DNA of 64,000 nt from Pseudonocardia ammonioxydans. Lineage in GTDB: Bacteria > Actinomycetota > Actinomycetes > Mycobacteriales > Pseudonocardiaceae. The position numbers were made by a program, and so were the translations under genes. Of the stretch, positions 33,616 to 42,577 are shown in pieces (positions within the stretch are counted from its first letter, which is position 1; the number at the start of each line of letters is the position of its first letter). Location of the stretch: NCBI RefSeq assembly GCF_900115005.1, contig NZ_FOUY01000002.1, positions 62,001 to 126,000 of the forward strand. The letters run 5' to 3'. The notes beneath the pieces are model-generated. The model did not search any database, was not told the origin of the DNA, and worked only from the letters and a program-made list of their open reading frames with translations.

Positions 33616-35025
33616 ATGACGGCCGACGGATGGCTCGGGGACTACCGACTGGACGGCCTGCTGGGCCGGGGCGGCATGGGCGAGGTCCATCAAGCCGTCG
33701 ACACCCGCCGGTCCCGGGCGGTCGCCCTGAAGGTGCTGCGCGACGACGTCGCCCGGGACCCCGGGTTCCGGGAGCGCTTCCGCCGAGAGGCCGGGGCGAC
33801 GGCCGGGCTGCAGAGCCCGCACATCGTCCCGATCCACGACTTCGGCGAGATCGACGGCCGGCTGTTCATCGACATGCGGCTCATCCACGGCACCGGCCTG
33901 GACACCGCGCTCGCACACGGCCCGCTCCCGGTGCACCGCGCCGTCGCGATCGTCGGCCAGGTCGCCGAGGGGCTGGCACACGCCCACGAGCACGGGATCC
34001 TGCACCGCGACGTCAAACCGTCCAATATCCTGCTGACCCCGGCGGACTTCGTCTACCTCGTCGACTTCGGCATCGCCCACCGCACCGACGGCAGCGACCC
34101 CGGCCTCACCGCGACCGGGATGACGATCGGCACCTGGGCCTACCTCGCCCCGGAACGGTTCGACGCCGGACCGGTCGACGAGCGGTCCGATGTGTACTCG
34201 CTGGCGTGCGTGCTCGCGGAGTGCCTGCTCGGCAGGCGCCCGTTCGACGGCACCGGTCCCGCATCGCTGATGAAGGCCCACCTCGTCGCCGAGCCGCCAC
34301 GCCCCTCGCGGGAGCGCCCGGACGTCCCGGCCGCGCTGGACGACGTGATCGCCCGGGGCATGGCGAAGGACCCGGCCCAGCGGTTCGGGTCGGCCCGCGA
34401 ACTCGCCGCGGCGGCCGTCGCCGCGATCTCCGGCCCGGCTCCGACCCGGGCCCGGCCGGCGGCGTCCGGGCTCCCGCCGACGACCGTCGACGCCGCGCCG
34501 GTGCGGCGGCGCCGCAGCCGGACCCCGGTACTGGCCGGAACCACGATCGCCGCGCTCGTGCTCGCCGTGGGGGCCGGGGTCGGGATCGGCCGGATGAGCA
34601 CCGCCCCGGCACCGGCCGAGACTCCGGTCGCCGCAGGCACACCGTCCCCCACCGAGCCGGCGACTCCCTCCACCAGCCGGACGACCCCGGCGGTGCCGAC
34701 CCCGGCGCCCGCACTCCCGGCAGCGGACTCCGCCGAGCCCTCCGGCTACACGTACACCGTCGACAGCAACTACCCGGTCCACTTGATCTACACCGACGCC
34801 CGTGGCGACCGGGTCACCGCGGGCGAGACACCGGCGCCGTGGTCGACCAGCTTCGACACCTCCGCCTGGGGAGACGACGCCCAGCCCTCCCTCTCCGCGT
34901 TCACGATGTCCTCGCGCGGCGACACCTACGTCGAGTGCACGATCACGGACGCCGACGGGCGCGTCGTCGCCAACCAGCGCAAGGAGACCGCGAACGCGGC
35001 CGTCCTGTGCATGAGCTTCGGCTGA
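33616..35025 (+). CDS. Membrane Ser/Thr protein kinase with extracellular MmpS-like domain
   Basis: 469 residues. Kinase domain: glycine loop LGRGGMG (16-22), K39, HRDVKPSN (130-137), DFG (150-152), APE (178-180). One membrane helix spans ~305-325 after a basic stretch (RRRRSRTP). Beyond a Thr/Pro-rich linker, residues ~378-469 repeat the MmpS-like domain: YTYTVDSNYPVHLIYTDARG, PAPWSTSFDTSAWG, YVECTITDADGRVVANQRKE, with Cys in the same two places as in the 29532 protein. The kinase half is close to that encoded at 9575, but the outer domains differ. Targets are unknown. Confidence 0.87.
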   Translation: MTADGWLGDYRLDGLLGRGGMGEVHQAVDTRRSRAVALKVLRDDVARDPGFRERFRREAGATAGLQSPHIVPIHDFGEIDGRLFIDMRLIHGTGLDTALAHGPLPVHRAVAIVGQVAEGLAHAHEHGILHRDVKPSNILLTPADFVYLVDFGIAHRTDGSDPGLTATGMTIGTWAYLAPERFDAGPVDERSDVYSLACVLAECLLGRRPFDGTGPASLMKAHLVAEPPRPSRERPDVPAALDDVIARGMAKDPAQRFGSARELAAAAVAAISGPAPTRARPAASGLPPTTVDAAPVRRRRSRTPVLAGTTIAALVLAVGAGVGIGRMSTAPAPAETPVAAGTPSPTEPATPSTSRTTPAVPTPAPALPAADSAEPSGYTYTVDSNYPVHLIYTDARGDRVTAGETPAPWSTSFDTSAWGDDAQPSLSAFTMSSRGDTYVECTITDADGRVVANQRKETANAAVLCMSFG

Positions 35026-35046
35026 CAGGACCCGCCGGCCCCTCCG

Positions 35047-36339
35047 CTACCGCAGTACCGAGCCCTTCGTCTCGGGCAGCGTGAGGATCGCGGCGAACGC
35101 GATCGCGGCGCCGACGGCGACGTAGACGAAGAACAGGATCGCCAGGCCCGCCTGCTGCAGCGACGTCACGACCAGCGGCGCGGTGCCGCCGAACACGGCG
35201 ACGGTCAAGTTGTACCAGGCACCGATGCCCAGCCCGCGGATCGACGTCGGGAGCAGCTCGCTCATGATCGCCGGCGCGATCGAGGTCATCATCGTGTAGA
35301 GGCCGAGACCGACCGTGAACACGACGAGCATGTTCCAGAACCCCGGTCCGATGAGGAACGACAGCGGCACGATCAGGATCGTGGTCGCCGCGGACCAGAT
35401 CAGCAGCTGGGGCTTGCGCCCGTACCGGTCCGCGGCGGCACCCATCGGGTACTGCAGGAGCACGAAGATCAGCGTCGCGACCGAGAGCGCCAGGAAGACG
35501 TCGGTCGCGTCGGCGCCCCGCGACGTCGTCGCGTACGGGGTGAGCGCGGAGAAGAAGGTGTAGTAGCAGAGCGTCGACAGCAGGGTGAAGCCGACGAGCT
35601 GGGCCACGGCCTTCGGGTGCTCACGCAGCGTCAGCATGAGCGGGTTCTTGATCTTGGCCGCGGCCTCCTTGTTCTCCTCGAACTGCTCGGTCTCGGACAT
35701 CTGCCTGCGCATCCACAGCCCGATCAGGCCCAGCACACCGCCGATGAGGAACGGGATCCGCCAGCCCCACGCCGCGAGCTGGTCCTCGGTCAGCGTCGCC
35801 GCCAGCACGAAGCCCAGGATCGAGGCGATCAGCACCGCCGTACCGGTCGAGATGTAGAAGAACGACGAGTAGCGCCCGCGCCGTGCCGGTGGGGCGATCT
35901 CGGCCAGGTAGGCCGACGCGTTCGACACCTCGCCGCCCAGTGACATCCCCTGCGCGACCCGGGCCAGCAACAACAGCACCGGCGCCAGCCAGCCGACCAT
36001 CTCGAAGGTCGGCAGCAGGCCGATCACCACCGAGCCGCCCGCCATCATCAGGATGGTCACCAGCATCGCCGTGCGGCGGCCGCGCAGGTCGGCGAACCGG
36101 CCGAGCAGGAACCCGCCCAGCGGGCGGAAGAAGAACGCGAGCGCGTAGGTCGCCAGCGTCGAGATCAGCGCCAGCGCGGCGTTGTCCGGCGGGAAGATCT
36201 GGGTCGCGAAGTAGATGGAGAACGTCGCGTAGATCGTCCAGTCGTACCATTCGACGGCGTTCCCGATGGACGCAGCGACCAGCGTCCGCACCGGAAGACG
36301 ATGACGCTCCGTAGCTCCTGTCGTCGGCGGATGAGCCAC
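35047..36339 (-). CDS. MFS metabolite:H+ symporter (MHS/ProP-like)
   Basis: 430 residues with twelve hydrophobic segments. The start region SIGNAVEWYDWTIYATFSIYF is the MHS-family opening, and the loop-2/3 motif appears as GRFADLRGRRTAMLV; the matching second-half motif is AAADRYGRKPQLL. MHS carriers take up proline/betaine, citrate, shikimate, dicarboxylates and similar compounds with protons. The GTG at 36337-36339 follows GGGGG. Neighbouring betaine-type catabolism suggests a methylated amine or amino acid, but this is an inference. Confidence 0.85.
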   Translation of the reverse strand: MAHPPTTGATERHRLPVRTLVAASIGNAVEWYDWTIYATFSIYFATQIFPPDNAALALISTLATYALAFFFRPLGGFLLGRFADLRGRRTAMLVTILMMAGGSVVIGLLPTFEMVGWLAPVLLLLARVAQGMSLGGEVSNASAYLAEIAPPARRGRYSSFFYISTGTAVLIASILGFVLAATLTEDQLAAWGWRIPFLIGGVLGLIGLWMRRQMSETEQFEENKEAAAKIKNPLMLTLREHPKAVAQLVGFTLLSTLCYYTFFSALTPYATTSRGADATDVFLALSVATLIFVLLQYPMGAAADRYGRKPQLLIWSAATTILIVPLSFLIGPGFWNMLVVFTVGLGLYTMMTSIAPAIMSELLPTSIRGLGIGAWYNLTVAVFGGTAPLVVTSLQQAGLAILFFVYVAVGAAIAFAAILTLPETKGSVLR

Positions 36340-36402
36340 GATGCCCCCAGACGTGTTGCGAACGGTCGGCGAAGAGTAACCGGGATCATTCGGTCGCGGA
36401 AG

Positions 36403-36412
36403 GCAACGTTGC
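36403..36412. promoter_or_regulatory. Palindrome GCAACGTTGC between the MFS and hydrolase genes
   Basis: A perfect 10-bp palindrome ~64 bp upstream of the MFS start in the divergent region. GTTGC/GCAAC half-sites also occur upstream of the DMGDH-like gene, so one regulator might serve both. Confidence 0.3.
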
Positions 36413-36488
36413 ACCGGTGCCGGGTCGCCCCGCCGCCCGGGAACTGGTACGTCCGGGTCCGAGCCACCGACCGTGAGGAGTCCCCGCG

Positions 36489-37355
36489 ATGCCGCTGTCC
36501 GATCCGATCGACGACTTCCGTCTGGCCTACGACCGGTACGGGCCGGCCGGTGCGCCACCGGTCGTGCTGCTGCACGGCTGGCCCGGGGACCGGACCGACA
36601 TGGCCGCGGTCGCCGGGGAGCTCGCCGGGACCCACGACGTCGTCGTCCCCGACCTGCGCGGCTTCGGGGGTTCGGACAAGCACGACCGGGATCCGGCCCG
36701 CCACTACGACGCCGCCGCGCAGGCCCGCAGCGTCGCCGCACTGCTGTCCGGGCTGGGACTCTCCGGGGCGGTCGTGGCGGGGTACGACGTCGGCAGCCGG
36801 GTGGCCCAGCGGCTCGCCGCCGACCGGCCGGACCTGCTGCGCGGGCTGGTGATCACACCGCCGGTGCCGGGCGTCGGCCGCCGGGTCCTCGCCGAGGACC
36901 CGATGCGGGAGTTCTGGTACCAGGCCTTCCACCAGCTCGACCTCGCCGAGGAGCTGGTCGACGGCGACCCGCGGGCCGTCCGCGCCTACCTGCGGCACTT
37001 CTGGTCGCACTGGTCCGGGCCGGACTTCGCCGTCGGCGACGAGCGGCTCGACCACCTCGTCGGCGTCTACTCGCCACCGGGGGCGTTCCTCGCCTCGATC
37101 GGCTGGTACCGCGCCGGTGGCGGCGCGGTCGCCCGATCGCTGAGCGAGACCGCGCCCGACCCGCGGGACCGCACGGCCGTCCCGGCCCGGGTGCTGTGGC
37201 CGGAACACGACCCGCTGTTCCCGCGGGAGTGGTCGGACCGGGTGGGCGAGTTCCTCGCCGACGTCACGGTGACCAGGGTCGACGGCGTCGGACACTTCGT
37301 CCCCGTCGAGGCCCCGCAGGTGTTCGCCGCCGCGGTCGCGGAGGCGGCGCGATGA
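36489..37355 (+). CDS. Epoxide-hydrolase-like alpha/beta hydrolase
   Basis: 288 residues, ATG at 36489 with GAGGAG. Oxyanion motif LLHGWPGD, nucleophile Asp100 in AGYDVGSRVA rather than serine, and histidine in GVGHFVPVEAP. An aspartate nucleophile with HGxP indicates the epoxide hydrolase/haloalkane dehalogenase branch, forming a covalent ester with the substrate. A cap-domain tyrosine (WYQAF) fits epoxide hydrolases. The stop overlaps the next gene's ATG (ATGA), so it is co-translated with an enoyl-CoA hydratase-like enzyme. The substrate is unknown. Confidence 0.82.
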   Translation: MPLSDPIDDFRLAYDRYGPAGAPPVVLLHGWPGDRTDMAAVAGELAGTHDVVVPDLRGFGGSDKHDRDPARHYDAAAQARSVAALLSGLGLSGAVVAGYDVGSRVAQRLAADRPDLLRGLVITPPVPGVGRRVLAEDPMREFWYQAFHQLDLAEELVDGDPRAVRAYLRHFWSHWSGPDFAVGDERLDHLVGVYSPPGAFLASIGWYRAGGGAVARSLSETAPDPRDRTAVPARVLWPEHDPLFPREWSDRVGEFLADVTVTRVDGVGHFVPVEAPQVFAAAVAEAAR

Positions 37356-38098
37356 GCGGGCTGCCCCTCGTGCACGACGACGGCGGCGTCCGCACCATCA
37401 CGCTGAACCGCCCGGAGCACGCCAACGCGCTGCGGCTGGAGGACGTCGATGCGCTCGCCGCGGCGGTCCGCGACGCAGGCACGCAGACCCGGGTGATCGT
37501 GGTGACCGGCGCCGGGGACCGCGCGTTCGGCGCCGGGATGCACCTCGACGTCTTCCGCGACGCCGCGCCGGAGGACGGCCGAGCGATCATCTCCCGGCTG
37601 GCGGACTGCCTGCGGACGGTGCGGACCGCGCCCGTCCCGACGATCGCCCGGCTGGGCGGGGTCTGCCTCGGGGCCGCGTTCGAGCTGGCACTGGCCTGCG
37701 ACGTCCGCGTCGCGCACGCCGGCGTGCGGGTCGGGCTGCCCGAGGTGAAGCTCGGCATCCCCTCGGTCGTCGACGCCGCCCTGCTGCCGGACTTCCTCGG
37801 CCCGGCCATGGCCCACGAGCTCATCCTCACCGGCGACCTCTACTCCCTGGCCGAGCTCGGCGCCGGCCGGCTGGTCAACCGGCTCGTCGAGAGCCCGCAG
37901 GAACTCGACGGCGCGGTCGCCGAGCTGGCGGCGAAGCTCGCCGCCCCGACCCGCGAGGTGCTCGCCGCACAGAAGGGGCTGTTCGAGACCTGGCGCAACG
38001 ACGGCCTGGCGGCGGGGGTCGAGGCCAGCGTCGACGTGTTCGCCGAGGTGTTCGCGCTGCCGGTCACTCGCGACGCCATCGACCGGTACCGGCGGTGA
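37352..38098 (+). CDS. Enoyl-CoA hydratase/isomerase (crotonase) family protein
   Basis: 248 residues. Crotonase oxyanion pieces are visible: GAGDRAFGAGMHLDVF and GGVCLGAAFELALACDVRVA, with the helix-ending VGLPEVKLGIPSVVDA. These proteins hydrate or isomerise acyl-CoA double bonds. The glutamate in AFELA is in the position of one catalytic acid; the second is not clear, so hydratase versus isomerase is open. Translationally coupled to the epoxide-hydrolase-like gene upstream. Confidence 0.85.
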   Translation: MSGLPLVHDDGGVRTITLNRPEHANALRLEDVDALAAAVRDAGTQTRVIVVTGAGDRAFGAGMHLDVFRDAAPEDGRAIISRLADCLRTVRTAPVPTIARLGGVCLGAAFELALACDVRVAHAGVRVGLPEVKLGIPSVVDAALLPDFLGPAMAHELILTGDLYSLAELGAGRLVNRLVESPQELDGAVAELAAKLAAPTREVLAAQKGLFETWRNDGLAAGVEASVDVFAEVFALPVTRDAIDRYRR

Positions 38099-38140
38099 CC
38101 ACCCCGGCGGGTCCCCGGCAACACCCCTAGGGTCGCGCCC

Positions 38141-39166
38141 ATGGCCGTCACCACGAAGATCGCCGACCTGACCGGTCCCGGCCACACCGACCGGTTCGGG
38201 ATCGGCGGCACCGACCTGGGGATCCTCGCGACCGCGCCGGACGGACGGCTGGTCGCCGTCTTCGGGGACACGTTCGACCGCGCCGGGGTCGGCGGGCCGG
38301 GGTGGCGCTCCCCGGTCGTGCTGTTCGCCGACCCGGCGGGTTTCCGCTCCGGCCTGCGCTGGACCGGGTCCGGGGGCGACAGCGCCGACTACGCGTGCCG
38401 GCTCGTCACCAAGCCCGCGACGAACTGGTTCCGGCTGCACAAGCGGATCACCACGATCCTGCCCGCCGACGTGCTCACCGTCGGCGGCACGATGTACCTG
38501 TACGTGATGGGGAACAAGGGTCTGGGCAACGTGCTCTGGACCGAGATCCTCGCCTCCCGCGACAACGGCGTGACCTGGGAACGCACCGGCGCGACCTGGC
38601 GCGGGGACCACCACGACGGCCTGTTCCAGCAGCTGACCTGGAGCCTCGAGGACGACGGGTACGTCTACGCCTACACCACCGGCTTCCAGCGCCGCGACGG
38701 TCTGCTGCTGCACCGGGTCCCCGCCGACCGGATCACCGACCCGGCCGCGTGGGAGCCGTGGGGCTTCGCCGGCGAGCGCTGGGACTGGGGCAACCCGCCG
38801 ACGCTGACGATCCCGGGCGCGTTCGGCGAGCTCAACCTGCGCCGGGTGCCCGGCCCGGACGGACGCATGCACCGCCTGCTGACCTTCTTCGACGCCGGCA
38901 ACTACCGGATCGACACGATGCTGCTCGACGCGCCGAACGCCGACCTGCACCGCGCGCCGCGCACCACGCTGCTGCACGGCTGCGGCTGGGAGGACGAGGA
39001 CCACGCCGCCGGCCGGGTCGCCCAGCTCTACGGCGGCTACGTCGTCCCCGGATCCACTCTGGACGAACTGCACCTGGTCGTCAGCCAGTGGAACACCGCG
39101 ACCAACTGGCCGTACCGGTCGATGCAGTTCCGCACCGACGCCTCCGAGCTGCTGGGTGCGCGCTGA
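38141..39166 (+). CDS. DUF4185 domain protein
   Basis: 341 residues of a five-bladed beta-propeller-like DUF4185 protein: LVAVFGDTFD, WRSPVVLF, YLYVMGNKG, ILASRDNGVTWERTG and VSQWNT recur as in that family. Relatives are often secreted and found with glycosidase-like folds in Nocardia and mycobacteria. Here no signal peptide is evident (MAVTTKIADLTGPGHTDRFG), so it may be cytosolic. The enzymatic activity is unknown. Start ATG at 38141. Confidence 0.75.
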   Translation: MAVTTKIADLTGPGHTDRFGIGGTDLGILATAPDGRLVAVFGDTFDRAGVGGPGWRSPVVLFADPAGFRSGLRWTGSGGDSADYACRLVTKPATNWFRLHKRITTILPADVLTVGGTMYLYVMGNKGLGNVLWTEILASRDNGVTWERTGATWRGDHHDGLFQQLTWSLEDDGYVYAYTTGFQRRDGLLLHRVPADRITDPAAWEPWGFAGERWDWGNPPTLTIPGAFGELNLRRVPGPDGRMHRLLTFFDAGNYRIDTMLLDAPNADLHRAPRTTLLHGCGWEDEDHAAGRVAQLYGGYVVPGSTLDELHLVVSQWNTATNWPYRSMQFRTDASELLGAR

Positions 39167-39172
39167 GCCGCG

Positions 39173-39577
39173 CTACTCCCCCGACGCCCCGGCGGTCGCC
39201 GGGGGCAGCAGGCTGAGGTACCAGCGGCCGTCGTCCTCGGTGATCGACAGCGTCACGCGCAGCGCCCCGGACCGGACCTCGGCCGTGTCCGGGCCGGTGG
39301 CGGCGACCGCGGGCGTCCCGGCGGCCCGCAGCCGGGTCGTGTAGTCCTCGGCGAAGTCCCGGTCCGGCGCGTCGAGCAGCAGCTCGTGCAGGCGCTCGCC
39401 GTCGCCGTCGCGCAGCGCCGCCGTGGCCCGCTCGGTGAGCGCGGCCCGGTCGCCGGCGCCGCGCTCCCCGCCCGTGGAGATCATGAGCACGGTCCCGCCG
39501 ATCCAGACCGCGAGGAACGCGACGGCGAACCAGCTCACGGCCCGGCGGGTACGGCTGCTGCCACGGGGTGCGGTCAT
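39173..39577 (-). CDS. Small membrane-anchored hypothetical protein
   Basis: 134 residues. A basic leader (RGSSRTRRAV) and one hydrophobic segment (about 14-34) are followed by an outer domain (ALTERATAALRDGDGERLHELL, then LRVTLSITEDDGRWYLSLLPP). That pattern resembles the NTF2-like lipoprotein-type domains (DUF4878-like) of actinobacteria, but I cannot assign it firmly. It converges with the DUF4185 gene with 6 bp between stops. Confidence 0.6.
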   Translation of the reverse strand: MTAPRGSSRTRRAVSWFAVAFLAVWIGGTVLMISTGGERGAGDRAALTERATAALRDGDGERLHELLLDAPDRDFAEDYTTRLRAAGTPAVAATGPDTAEVRSGALRVTLSITEDDGRWYLSLLPPATAGASGE

Positions 39578-39604
39578 GACCCGGTCACTGTAGGTGCCGC
39601 TCGT

Positions 39605-40807
39605 TCACCTCGGGCGCGGGTCGACGCTGCGGCGCTCCGGGCGACGCCAGTTGGTGAACCACCGGAGCACGTACTCGGCCGGCCCGTAGCGGTGCCGGCG
39701 AAGCCACCAGGAACTCACCACGGCGAGGAGGACGAACACGCCGAGGGCTGTCAGCGCCAGCATCGGCGGGGAGACACGGCCCGCGAGTCCGAGGCCGACC
39801 CCGGTGAACAGCACGACCCCGACGACCGACTGCGCCAGGTAGTTGGTGAGTGCGAGGCGTCCGACCGGCGCGAGCGCATCCCGGATCCGACCGGTCCGGC
39901 GATCGTGCATGAGCCGGACCAGGGTGGCCACGTAGGCGGCGGCCAGGAACGGTGCCGTGATCACGCTCAGGGTCGTGGCCAGGGTGTCGGCGTCGGCGCC
40001 GAGCATCGCGTACCCCACTCCTCCGGCGAGCCCCACCGGGAAGCCGACGAGCTGGACCCGCCGCAGGAGCGACCTCCGCTCCCCCAGGACCTCGAAAAGA
40101 CGCCGACGCGCGGCGACCATGCCCAGCAGGAACATCGCCAGTGCCGTCGGCCCCTGGAGCGAGACCGCCTGGAGGACGAGCAGCTCGAGTCCCCCGAGGT
40201 GGTGCTGCACGATGTCGACCGGGGTGCCGAGCAGGGCCTGCGTCTGCCCGGCCGCGCTCGCGAGTGCCTGCTCGTGCGAGGGCATGAACGCCGAGCGGTC
40301 GAGGAACACGGCACTCACGACGAGCGACGTCACCACAACGGCGTAGATCCCGACCGCGGTCCGGAGCGCCACGACGTCCCGGACGCGGTGCAGCGCCAGC
40401 AGGACCAGGCCGACGACGGCGTACGTCGTCAGGACGTCCCCGCCGTAGAGGACGACGATGTGCACGGCCCCGATCACGAACAGACCCACGATCCTTCGGA
40501 GCATGCGCGGTGCGAACGCGCGCCCGGCGCGCCGCGCGGCGTCCATCTGGAGCACGAAGCTGTAGCCGAACAGGAAGGAGAACAGCAGGTAGAACTTCAT
40601 CGAGAACAGCGCGGCGACGGCGAACCGGGCGGCGTCGTCGAGCGGCGAGGAGAACGACGGGTCGTCGACCAGGTTGCCCGGGTAGGCCGAGGCCATGAAC
40701 GTGATGTTGACGATGAAGATCCCCATGAGGGCGAATCCGCGCAGGGCGTCGACGTCGTGCACGCGCTGTCGCGACGTGCTGGTCGAGGTACCGGGATGAA
40801 CGGTCAT
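39605..40807 (-). CDS. DUF418 polytopic membrane protein
   Basis: 400 residues with about ten hydrophobic segments. The opening RVHDVDALRGFALMGIFIVN and SMKFYLLFSFLFGYSF are the DUF418 hallmarks, and the C-terminal GRLALTNYLAQSVVGVVLF with RRHRYGPAEYVLRWFTNWR is its C-terminal motif. These resemble acyltransferase-3-like or transport proteins; the function is unknown. It is divergent from a TetR gene, with two 21-bp operator-like repeats immediately next to its ATG (40805-40807), so it is very likely that repressor's target. Confidence 0.85.
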   Translation of the reverse strand: MTVHPGTSTSTSRQRVHDVDALRGFALMGIFIVNITFMASAYPGNLVDDPSFSSPLDDAARFAVAALFSMKFYLLFSFLFGYSFVLQMDAARRAGRAFAPRMLRRIVGLFVIGAVHIVVLYGGDVLTTYAVVGLVLLALHRVRDVVALRTAVGIYAVVVTSLVVSAVFLDRSAFMPSHEQALASAAGQTQALLGTPVDIVQHHLGGLELLVLQAVSLQGPTALAMFLLGMVAARRRLFEVLGERRSLLRRVQLVGFPVGLAGGVGYAMLGADADTLATTLSVITAPFLAAAYVATLVRLMHDRRTGRIRDALAPVGRLALTNYLAQSVVGVVLFTGVGLGLAGRVSPPMLALTALGVFVLLAVVSSWWLRRHRYGPAEYVLRWFTNWRRPERRSVDPRPR

Positions 40808-40808
40808 G

Positions 40809-40846
40809 GTTTAACTCTATGAGATAAACTATCTCAAGTATAGTTT
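40809..40846. promoter_or_regulatory. Two overlapping 21-bp TetR-type operators
   Basis: Repeat 1 spans 40809-40829 with 8 of 10 pairs matching (GTTTA...TAAAC outer arms); repeat 2 spans 40826-40846 with perfect 7-bp arms AAACTAT/ATAGTTT. They share 4 bp and sit between divergent DUF418 and TetR genes, touching the DUF418 start codon. The A+T content is strikingly high for the window. Confidence 0.65.
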
Positions 40847-40908
40847 GTTGTTGCGATAACCTGTGGCGGCCCGATGCCATCGGGTCGAGACCCCACCGGA
40901 TCGAGAGC

Positions 40909-41709
40909 ATGGACAGCGACGCCGTACCCGACCTCGTCCGCCGGTTGTGGCGGCTGCCGATCACGACGCCGACGCGCATGGGACGCAAGTCGACCTTGGA
41001 TGTCGAGACGGTGATCGCGGCCGCCGTCCGGCTGGCCGACGCCGAGGGCCTCGCGGCCGCCACGCTGCCCAAGGTCTCCGAACAGCTGGGGGTCACAGCC
41101 ATGTCGCTGTACCGCCATGTGGGTTCCAAGGACGATCTGCTCCAGCTCATGCTGGACGCGGCGAGCGATCCTCCCGCCGGTCCGGCGGAGACCACCGGGT
41201 GGCGTGAGGGCCTGTGGCGCTGGGCGCTCGACCTCTGGGAGCTGTACCGGCGCAGGCCCTGGCTCCCTCGTGTGCCGCTCCACCGCACACCCTCGGGCCC
41301 GAACCAGATCGCGTGGCTCGAGCGGGGGCTCGAGGCGCTGGCGGACACGCGGCTCGGCTGGGACGAGAAGGCCAGGGCGGTCACCCTGCTGAGCGGCTAC
41401 GTGCGTCACTCCATCCAGCTCACGCAGGACCTGGAGGAAGGACGCCCCGCCGAGCAGGCGCAGGCCGCGGGTGAACACGAGTACGCACGCGCGCTCGGCC
41501 GGCTCGTCACCGCACAACGCTTCCCGAACACGGCAGCGATGCTCGCGTCGGAGGCCTTCGCCGCCTCGGACGAGCCCACCGACGTCACGGCGCGCGAGGA
41601 CTTCACCGCCGGGCTCGCTCTCCTGCTCGACGGGCTCGAGGCACAGATCGCGACGACCTCCGGCGCCGCACATCGGCGCGACGCCGCCGCGGACCGCCGA
41701 GGTGGGTGA
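40909..41709 (+). CDS. TetR-family regulator (TetR_C class)
   Basis: 266 residues. The helix-turn-helix lies at about 29-75: LDVETVIAAAVRLADAEGLA, then LPKVSEQLGVTAMSLYRHVGSKDDLL. The N-terminal lead is unusual in length (~28 residues). The C-terminal domain is the tetracycline-repressor-like one (LWELYRRRPWLPRVPL, YVRHSIQLTQDLEEG). It is divergent from the DUF418 gene, with tandem operators between, implying control of that gene and itself. The ligand is unknown. Confidence 0.88.
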   Translation: MDSDAVPDLVRRLWRLPITTPTRMGRKSTLDVETVIAAAVRLADAEGLAAATLPKVSEQLGVTAMSLYRHVGSKDDLLQLMLDAASDPPAGPAETTGWREGLWRWALDLWELYRRRPWLPRVPLHRTPSGPNQIAWLERGLEALADTRLGWDEKARAVTLLSGYVRHSIQLTQDLEEGRPAEQAQAAGEHEYARALGRLVTAQRFPNTAAMLASEAFAASDEPTDVTAREDFTAGLALLLDGLEAQIATTSGAAHRRDAAADRRGG

Positions 41710-41728
41710 CCGGCCTCGCGGCCCCCGC

Positions 41729-42577
41729 TCAGTCCCGGGTGCGCAGCGCGAACACGCCCCGGTCCGGTTCGAAGACCAGCTCGTCGGTGTCGAACGCGGC
41801 ACCGATCGCCCCGGAGGTCGCCAGCTCGCCGGGTGTGCCGGTCAGCAGCGACCCCGCCCCGTCGAGCAGCCAGGCCCGGTCCGCCAGCCGCAGCGCCAGC
41901 TCCAGGTCGTGGGTGGACAGCAGCACGCACAGGTCCTGCTCCCGGGCGAGGCGGCGCAGCAGCCCGAGCAGCGCGACCCGGGCGGCGACGTCGAGGAACG
42001 CGCTCGGCTCGTCGAGCAGCAGCAACGACGGCTGCTGGGCCAGCGCGCGGGCCACCATCAGCCGCTGCCGCTCGCCGTCGGACAGCCGGCCCAGCGGACG
42101 TCCGGCCAGCGGCCCGGCCCGGACCGCGTCGATCGCGGTGTCGACGGCGGCGTCGTCGTCCGGCCCGAGGACGCCGGCGGCGCCGGTGTGCGGCAGCCGC
42201 CCCAGCTCGACGACGTCGCGGCCGGTCAGCAGTCCGGGGTCCGGCCGGTCGGTGAGCACGACCCCGACCCGGCGCGCCCGCGCACCGGCCCGCAGCCCGA
42301 GCAGGTCGTCGCCGTCGAGCCGGGCCGATCCACCGAGGGCGGGTTGCAGGCCGGCGAGGGTCCGCAGCAGCGTCGACTTGCCGGCGCCGTTGGTGCCGAG
42401 CAGCACGGTCAGCTCGCCCCGCCCGGCCACCGCGTCGACCGCGGGCAGCACGGTGCTCGCCCGGCCGCGGCGCAGCGTGCCCTCCGTCCGGTGCCCGACC
42501 GCCAGCCCGGACAGCACCAGCCCGGTCCCGGCGGGGGTGGCGGTCCCGGTCGCCGCCGCGGGGGCGTCCCGGCTCAC
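41729..42577 (-). CDS. Iron-siderophore/cobalamin-type ABC transporter ATPase (FecE/BtuD-like)
   Basis: 282 residues. Walker A GTNGAGKST, signature LSDGERQR, Walker B LLLLDEPSAFLD and a switch histidine in STHDLE are all present. Type II importer ATPases energise uptake of ferric siderophores, haem or B12. The GTG at 42577 overlaps the permease stop (GTGA). It is the last gene of the leftward operon 46086-41729. Confidence 0.88.
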   Translation of the reverse strand: MSRDAPAAATGTATPAGTGLVLSGLAVGHRTEGTLRRGRASTVLPAVDAVAGRGELTVLLGTNGAGKSTLLRTLAGLQPALGGSARLDGDDLLGLRAGARARRVGVVLTDRPDPGLLTGRDVVELGRLPHTGAAGVLGPDDDAAVDTAIDAVRAGPLAGRPLGRLSDGERQRLMVARALAQQPSLLLLDEPSAFLDVAARVALLGLLRRLAREQDLCVLLSTHDLELALRLADRAWLLDGAGSLLTGTPGELATSGAIGAAFDTDELVFEPDRGVFALRTRD

